A DNA stretch of 64,000 nt, from contig CM072896.1 in assembly GCA_037013685.1 (NCBI GenBank), positions 13,775,444 to 13,839,443 on the forward strand, in the 5' to 3' direction. Shown one piece after another: positions 52,301 through 61,300 of the stretch. Origin of the DNA: Acridotheres tristis. Its lineage: Eukaryota; Chordata; Aves; Passeriformes; Sturnidae. Below the pieces are notes generated by a model. That model saw only the letters and a program-made list of their open reading frames with translations. It made no database searches and was not told the DNA's origin. The first letter of the stretch is position 1, and each line of letters opens with the position of its first letter. The translations under genes were made by a program, and so were the position numbers.

Positions 52301-55300
52301 AGATGTTGCACACTTCCCAAACACTCCTACACCATTGCAAACAAAGTGCAGGACGGGGATTGTACCTGTCCGGAAGAGTCTCTTCATGCAAGGACTGGCT
52401 GGCCCACCAGAGTGGGTGCCTAGTTATGTGATACATGGGGAAATCTCTGCCCCCTGTACTGCCCCAAAACTGCCCCATGCTCTGTCTCTGAGATTCAAGG
52501 AAATCCAAGGAGGTCAACAGAAGACTTACCACAGACAGTGCCAGCACTCCAGTCTCCCAGAGCAACGCCTGCCTCAGCACAGGCTGCAGCATAGGCCCCC
52601 AGGTCATTGCAGAGCTGCTCCGTGCTGCCACCCGTGGCACACTGGTCATAGACACAGCTCTCAAAGTATGTCTCGGGTGGCAGAACTGCATGGCATGGCT
52701 GGAATGGGCCACCGAGGTGTGTGAGGATTGAGCACTGCTTGTTAGCTGCCTGCTCTTCCTCAGGGGAGCAGGATGCAGGTGGGCTGATGGCTGGGTCACA
52801 CCTACAAAGCAGACAGGCAGCCCTGAGTTCCCTGCAGCCTGTTGACAGCAGCCACTGCATTTCCTGACCTCCTCCCAAGCCATAACCTCAGCTTCTGCAA
52901 GCCAGATCCCTCACTAAGACAGGCACCCATGGCTGTCACTTGAAAGGGTGGAACACATGGCCCACAGGCACCATTGCCCTCCCTGGTTTCAGGTGGACAC
53001 AAGCAAACGATTGAGCCAGTTGCAATCCTTATGAAAAGCATCCTGCCCAGAGTCAGCCCACTCTCCCTGGGGTCAGGAACACGCATCTTCTCCATTGCCC
53101 CATGCTTGCCATCACCAGCCCTCCCTCCTGGTGTCCCTCGTAGCCCCCCTCTGCCCCATTCCCTTCTGTCCTTCATCTGCATGATGGAACAAGGACTCAC
53201 GGCCACTCATCATCTGGCACCATCCAGCTGGCTCCAAAGTCATTGAAGTCAGGTACCACCACCCCATCGGGTCGCATGAAGTCGTCCTGCTGGCTCCCAG
53301 TGTACGTCCCACACAGCCCACAGAGTTTGCCCTTGTATTTCTCAGACACCTTCACTAGGAGCTCATGGTCCCCATTGAACCGCAGCTGCAGGCCTAGCTT
53401 GGTAGAAACCTGCACGTAGGAGCCGCTCAGGGAAATGGTCACACCGGCGGCAGGAGAAGCGGGCAGGGAGACCAGAGTACCGTTGATCTGGAGAAGGGGG
53501 ACAGAAGGAGACAGGAGCATGAAGAGGTGCCCTCCACTGAGAGGTCACTGTTTCCCACCAGGCTTGTGCCAGTGCCAGCGAGCCAACAGCTTTGGTGGCA
53601 GGAGAAACCCTGCCCAGGCCTACGAGGACAGCAGCAACTGTACAGCGGCACCCTGAAAGCTCAGGAAAGTAACCAAGGATCTGTGTCTGCATGAGCAGCC
53701 ATATATGGCCCATTCAGAGCCCCAACAGGCTCTTCTGTGAGCGTGCAGCAGGCTCAGGGAATAGCAAGCTCTCCCTGGGGACTATTAAAATACCCTGGGG
53801 GTAATTTAAGGGTGTGCAGCATGCCTGTTGTTCCCAGGTATAAAAATGAGAGCCTTACGTAGACTGCCTTGTGCTTGCGCAGTGCAATGTGGAGGCCTTC
53901 GAGGGACAGCGCCACAGAGTCCAGAGCTGTCCAGCTCTGGCTGCCACGATGTTTGTTACGGGTGGTGACACTGAACCCGACGGAGGAGTTGTCACAGCCC
54001 GTCACCACTGTGTAGTTGCAGGAGCCCTGGAAGTGGTGGAGCTTCCCATCAAAGGTGCTGTAATGTGGGTCACCGTAGATGTGGCAGATGGCAGTGTTGG
54101 CTGGATAACAGCCCCTTTGCCCATCCTGGATCTTGCAGACCTCGTCCTCACCACAGGACAAGGCAGAGCAAACTATCTGGCCTTTGGCTTCACAGCGGCA
54201 CCGGCGAGTGCAGTTCTCATTCACGAAGGATTCGCCTTCCTGCAGGCAGGGAAACACCAAACCTCAGTGGATGAGGCAGGAAAGCACAGGCAGAGGGGTG
54301 GCCTGGCAGGGGTGCAAAGCAGGGCAGGCTTTTCACTCACAGTGTAGTAGTTGCCCTCAAAGAGGCAGCCGCAGTTGGCCTCGGGCACACAGGTGTCTCC
54401 ACTCAGGAGGAAGCCAGAGCTACATGCACAGCCCTCCACACAAGGCTTGGAGCAGTTCTGTGGGGCTTGTTGGTCAACACAGGTGGCAGGACAGCCGGTC
54501 ATGCAGGGGTCATAGTAGCTGTTGGGGGGACACTGCAGAGCTGCAATGGGAAGGGGAAAATTAGCACCAGCAAGACTTCAACCATGGACAGCCGAGTGAG
54601 AAGGGAATGACCAAAGACTGGCTTTGGCCAGAGGTTCAGAGCAGAGGGTGTGGCCCATATTTCCCTTTCTGGCAATGGCAAGACAGGTACTCACGGCAGA
54701 AGGTAGCATTCCTCCAGGGAAGAACAGTCACACCAGCTGCCTGGCACGCGTCGACATAGGCCTCCAGAGCAGCACACAGGAACTCCTGGCCACCATTCAG
54801 GGCACACAGGTCGTACAAGCAGGTGTCAAAGTAGTCCTGGGGGTTGATCACGCCGTGGCAATTCGCAAAAGAGCTAGGCCTGGTGGTCAGTAGGCCACAG
54901 AACTGGTCGGAGCGGTAGAGCTCCTCCTCTTCTGCGCTGCAGGGCGGGGAAGGCACAGGGACACCGCAGGAGGGGTCACTGTCCGGGACCTGCCAGCTCT
55001 CCCCCAGCTCATTGGAGTTTGCGGCTTGCTGCCCGTTGGGCATCATGTACTCATCGTCTTTGCGGTTGTTGAAGTTGCCACACATGCCACAGGTCAGGTT
55101 GAAGTAGGTGGTGGGCACCTTCACCTCCACCGAGTGGTCAGTGTCGTAGGACACTCTGAGGTTGAAGTCTGTCTCCAGGACGATGTAGCGACCGCTCTTG
55201 CTCACCGTGATGGCCCCTCCCGCTGCGCTCACCGGCAACGTCTGCCGCACGTTGTTCACCTACGGCACACAGCCACAGTGAGCCCCGGGCCTGTCCCCAG

Positions 55301-58300
55301 CCTCCCTGGCTGCTCCTGCCCAGGGAAAGCAGCTGGCAGCCCAGGCATGGCAAACAGCTGCCTGGGATGTCCTCACACCCCAACACCCCTGGGGCTCACA
55401 GAGCTGTCTGTTGTGCTCTGCACTGTACTCAACAAGGGCCCACGTTCCCCATCGGCTTCTTCCTCGTGCAGCCCCTCCAGAAAGGCAAAACAAAGTGACC
55501 CAGTGCCTTCAAGAGAACCAAGCCACCCCTGGCACCTGCCAGGCCCTGCCAGCTGCAGCCAGCCGTGCCTTGCAGCCACACCCCACAGGAGCCAGCCCCA
55601 CTGCTTACCAGCACGTGGCTCGTCTGCTGCTTGATGATGACGATGCGCTGTCCGTACACCTCAACCACGACTTCACGCACGTAGGACACTCGGGTGTTGC
55701 CACGGTGCTCGTTCTTGGCCTCCACGTTGAAGTAGGGCAGGGAGGTGGTGTTGGAGCACACTTTGGCCAGGGTGTAGGTGCAGTTGCCCATGAAGTTGTG
55801 AGTCACTTTGTCAAAGGATTTGTAGTGGGGGTCCCCGTGCACGTGGCAGATGCCGTAGGAGTGTTCCAGGCACACAGGTTTCCCGTTCTGCACCCCACAG
55901 TACTGGCCCGCAGGGCAGGAGGCATTGAAGCACTGGACTTTGCTTCCTCGTGCGGGACACGTGCACTTGGAGGAGCAGCTGTCGTCCGTCCAGAACTCGG
56001 AGCCCACGGGGTAGTGCTGCCCGTTGTGCCAGCAGCCGCACTGCTGGCTGGGCACGCAGCGGTCATTGTAGAGCAGGTACCCGCTGTCACACACACAGCC
56101 CTCCACACACGGCAGGCTGCAGGTAACTGGAGCCATTGGGTCAACACACGTGGCAGGGCAGGCTGCAGCACAGGACTCGTAGTGACTGTTGGCCGGACAA
56201 GCGATCGCTACCAAGATAGAAAACCAAGCAGTTACTTGGAGAACAGAATACAGCATTTGGCTGAATATCCCCCTTTGATAAAGGAACTGTCTCTCTTCTC
56301 TCTACGGTCTCTTTGGCTCTACTTGTATTCTCAGTCGTACCCGAAGAAAATGAAACAGAAAATGGTGCCTCTAATACTGATATCTATCTCTATATCCCTA
56401 CAGCCCATGGGGAGAGTAGTTCTTATTCCCCAGCTCACTCGTCCAACTATGTCCACTGTGTCCTGTGTTTTTCTGAGTGTACTGGCCCATGGTACCATGT
56501 CTGGACTTACGGCAGAAGGTTGCATTCCTCCACACAGGTATCTGGACACCAAGTGACTGGCAGGCATCTGCATAGGACTGCAAGCTCTTGCACAGGGTCT
56601 CGCGGTCCAGCCCCAGCTCACAGAGGTCATAGGAGCAGGTGTCAAAGTAGCTGTTGGGGCTCAGCACAGCATGGCACACCTGAAATGGGCCGCTGGGGTC
56701 AGTGAGGAGCCCACAGAAGTGGCTGCTGCTGATGACTTGCTTGTCAGTCTCATTGCAGGCTGGGGTGGGCAGAAGTCCGGCTGAGCAGCTGTGGAAAGAC
56801 AGGCAAAAGGGCCCCTGGGTCATTTGTGGACTTCTCCTGATCTCTTCTCCTCCTGCTTCCCTTGCCCAATGTAGCCTCAGAGCTGCTGGGGGCCATGCTC
56901 ACCTGCTGTTGTTGGACACCTCCCAGCTGTTGCCCAGGCTGGTGGAGTCTGGCTCCATTGTCCCTTCAGGGTTCTGGAAGTCATCTGCTGCCATCCCGTT
57001 GTAGTTCCCACACATGCCACAAACCTTCTGCCCATAGGTGCTTGGAAGTGTCACCTCCACCCGATGCTTCCCATCAAACTTGACTCTCAAGCCAAAGTCT
57101 GTCATGACCATGGTGTAGAAGCCGCTGGACAGGACCTGCACGCCTGCGGATGGGCTGCAAGGCAGGATCTCTTCCACTCCATTGACCTGGAAGGACAGGA
57201 ACCGAGACAGGATTGGAGCAGCCCATTTGGGACAGTTCTCTCCTCTCCCACAGCCCCACAGCATGTTCCCCCCAAGCTCACCGTCACCACTCCACCCTGT
57301 CCCAGCCTTATCCGCTGGTCAGCCACATCGACATCCACGTATCGGACATAGGACACACGGGTGTTGCCTCCCCTGTGCTCGTTGGCCGCTTCCACATTGA
57401 AGTAGGGCAGGGAGCTGTTGCCCTCACACAGCTTGGAGAGGGTGTAGGTGCAGGTGCCCATGAAATGGTGTAACTGCTTGTCAAATGTGTGGTAGTGAGG
57501 GTCTCCTTCCACCACACAGGTGCCTGACAGTGGAAAGACCAGAGAGAACTTTCAGTTGAGCACCTCCTACTGCCTCTCCTCCCTAACATGCCCTGCACAT
57601 TGGACTGTTTTCTCATGTCTTGTCTATTCTACTTACCTGAATCTGGTATGGGTGTTGACGTGGGTGTCTCTTGTGATGATGTTGTGCTTATGGGTCCTGT
57701 TGGTGTTGTCGTGCCCTCTATGAAAGAAACAACCATACAATGGTATGAATCCTCCTTGACCAGCTCTGGTCGAAGCCAGTAACTATACGGACTTCCAGAA
57801 GAAGCATAACCTTATTCTTGGTGCCCTCTTCCCAGCCAAGGTACCTGTGCATTGTCCCTTTATAATGGACAGATCATCCAAAGCTATATCACTCCGGATA
57901 TCTTCACCAATCATGCCCTCCAGGACAATCTAAAGGAAGGGATACACCCTGTCATTAGCTCCTGGCAGCAAATGAATTGCCATTAGAAAGCACGGTTCAT
58001 CTCACTGAGAGTCTATGTTCTTACCTGCATATTTCCTCTGTTATATACCGTGACTTCTCCCAAGTTCCATCTGTCGTCTTTGTTTCCAACATCTTCCCAT
58101 TCCAGTGTAGATGTCTCGTTGTGAACTACATACACACGCAGGGCCATTGCTTCAGCCGGTCCATACATGTGATACCAGAAGCGGAAGCAGTGAAATCCTT
58201 CGGAACTGCACATTGGACTGACCAAGCTGGCTACATCAGCTGGCTGTTGCTTGCTTCCTTCCAGGTAGATATAATAGCCCTCTGGAAACAGCAGAGTGTC

Positions 58301-61300
58301 AGTTTTTCACATGAATGGGCCAGGATAAGACAAAGTCACTTCATTTGATGAGTGTGTACAGTAGAGCATTACTTCACCCAGTACCTGCATTATTCTTTCA
58401 ATACCCACATGGATTTACAGGAGATTACACTTGTCTTGTACTTAAGGAAAGAAGCACCTTCTGAAGGAAAGGCCAGCTGCCACAGTGATCCAGTGTCAGC
58501 ACAAATATACCTTTCCTGAAGCGTCCTTACAGGAACTCATGCTAAGAGGCCACATGCTCATCAATGTTCAGTGCTGCTCATCTACCCATAACAGATTCCT
58601 GACTAGTGTTGAAGGCCCTGAACTAAGCCTAGAAACAAATGGACTGGATTAGCTGTTAAAAGAGGCTTCTTGCATTCTTCCAAGAAAAGCACAGCCCGAT
58701 ACTCTTTAGTGTTCTCACCTCCAGTCGTGTGGTCATGGGAAGGGCCAGTACTGGGTGTGGGTGTTGGTCCCTTGTGCCTTATCCAGTCAAAGTTGTCATT
58801 AGTTTCCTGTTTCCACTCACAGAAGTCAACTTCAAATGTACAGAACATATTGCAGCCTGTTGGTGCACCTGTATATGGTGCAGAAAGAAAAACAGAATTT
58901 CCAAAATAAGGTTTGGAATCTTGTCTCTGTTTGGAAATACCCTTCTAGGTCTAATGAACCCATGTCCATGAAAAATTTGAAGATGCTACAATGGAATGGG
59001 TAGAATTGACCAGTACTGAAAAATGGACTATAAAATATGAAATTGTAAGTGTCTGAGGATGTGTGTTATTTTACAACTCCCTTCCTCATGTGTCATCATA
59101 ATGCACTAAGATCCTATGTTTTTACACTAGGCCACAGTCATAATCCTTTACCATTGCAAATTGATCAAAGCTGTCCTGTTTAGCAAAGTAGTATTCAACT
59201 GGCTCTCAAAGTGCTTTTTAAGTGGAAATGTAGACTTCATAATAAGAATGTTCTGACACTGCTTTTCACTGCTCATAAACTGGGATGAGAAGTATTGTCT
59301 TGGAATTGGAAGGCAGTTCCAGAATGCATTTTCATGTAGTAGCCTCATTCTTAGGCTGCTTTTTTTTGCTGGCTTTGGTAATTACCTCTGGTAGCTCCAG
59401 AAAAAGCAATTTAAGGATACAAGCAGGATTTTTCTTACCATGAGGATGATGAAATTTGGGAAACATTTAGGGTGAGCTTAGATGGTGACTTACCCAATCT
59501 AGTTGCACATGTCTCTGCTTGCTGCAGGGGAATTGGACTAGATGACCTTTGAAGGTCCCTTTTAATCCAAACTATTCTATGATTCTATGAATGTCATGCC
59601 TCTCATTTTACCTCTGTATTGACTGGTTTGCCTAGATAATGATGGCCTAAGGCTGAATGGACCTCAAGCTGCAGGATTCTTCTTCACTGATTTTAAAGCC
59701 CTGGTTTATATACTTAGGAACTTTGCATGTTTGATGAAAATGTGGAGCTGTAGACAGGTTGATTAAGAGATATGTTAACACTTCACAAAAAGAAAAAATA
59801 TTTTCTTAAAGCCAAAGTGGTGATTTGTTAGACAAGTGCTCAATGGTCCCTTGCTGAGCCCTTAGCTGACAGTGCATGCTGTCTCTCACGACCCCATTCT
59901 GAACAACGCTCTTTGGTCAAATGTATTGAGATATCACATTCTAAAGTGAATACTGGAAGCCCATTAAAAGCTTAATTAGAAGCCAAATTTACAGAGATGC
60001 TAAGCACTTGAAAGCTTCCTATGTTTCGTTGAATGCTCATCTCTGAAATTCTGCCCTACTCCTTAGTCACTTGAATTTGAAGCATTTAATTGGGTGGTCA
60101 TTTGCTAAATGTCCTAATGACTTACCACAGATGGTATCCTTCCTCCATTCACCCAGATTTACACCTTCAGTTTCACAGGCAGCAGCGTATGCCTCTAAAA
60201 TCTTGCAGTACTGATCAGAATCCCCCTCTGTGGCACACAGATCATAGACACAGCTGTCAAAGTACAGTTGTGGGGGAATGTGCCAATGGCAGAACTGAAA
60301 AGTTCCATTCTCTTTCAAAATAATTTTGCAGAGTTCTTCATATTCTTTCTCTTTTTCTGTGTCACAAGCGGGCGGTACAACTGAAACTTGATTACACCTG
60401 CATGAAAAAAACCCCAGCAGAGTAGTTATGTAATAAACCTTTGTGTTTTGCTCTGTCCTGTAAGGCATACCCCAACTATAATGGAATGTTATGCCAGATT
60501 CCGGAGATTTGTTATGTATAGACATCGTTAGTGTGTCAAACTCAAAAGTGAGAATTTAACTTATTAAGTGTGATTTAACTTATAATTCCTCATTAAGAAT
60601 ACAGATGTAAATTGTGACCGTCTATCCACAGAACAAAGTCCAGAAGAAACAAAAAAATCAGCTATCCAACACAAGAAAGATAATTTCAATTCATTACTGC
60701 ATATAGTAAGAGTAATAATTTGCATGTGAAAGCACTAATAGACTTATAAACACTAATAGACAGATAAATGCCACATGCCTACATTAATCTATGTGAAGTT
60801 ATCTTAGGAACAGAATCTGAGAGATAGACTTCTGATAGCAGGAAGGAGGAATATTTTAGGGTGATATTTTAAGTGGTATTTTAGGCAATATTTTAGAATA
60901 GGGAAGTAAGGAAAAATTCAAGTTCTATCCACAAAAAGGATGCCAATCACAAGAAAAATCTATAAAGCTCTTGTGGAAAAGATCTGAAGGTTGTCTGAAA
61001 TTTTAAAATTTCAATGCTTTCTAATGAAATCTGGAGTTATCCAAAGGAGAACACACTAGCAAACAAGTAATATCAGAAGAGGGTTACTATGGAATGCAAA
61101 TAATGTATGTTAGACATATAACTAGATGATCTATACTTCAGGTATTTTACTGTTTCTCAAAATATTATCTGATACTTACGTCCTGTTGTCATCCTTCACT
61201 ATCCAGCTGTCACCAAATTTATTTGGATCCTGTTCTAGGACTTTATCTGGGTTTAAAAAGTCATCCAGTTGGTTGTCATTGAATGTCCCACAGAGACCAC

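Larger units (their letters stand above)
43863..57583. repeat. 8,018-bp-spaced tandem duplication: copy A 43,863-49,563 and copy B 51,881-57,583
   Basis: Exons and introns match almost base for base at an offset of 8,017-8,019 over about 5.7 kb. On the right, identity stops at 49,563/57,583 inside an intron; on the left it fades in the decayed MAM exon. The MAM and linker stretch between the copies is not part of the near-identical tract. Confidence 0.93.
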
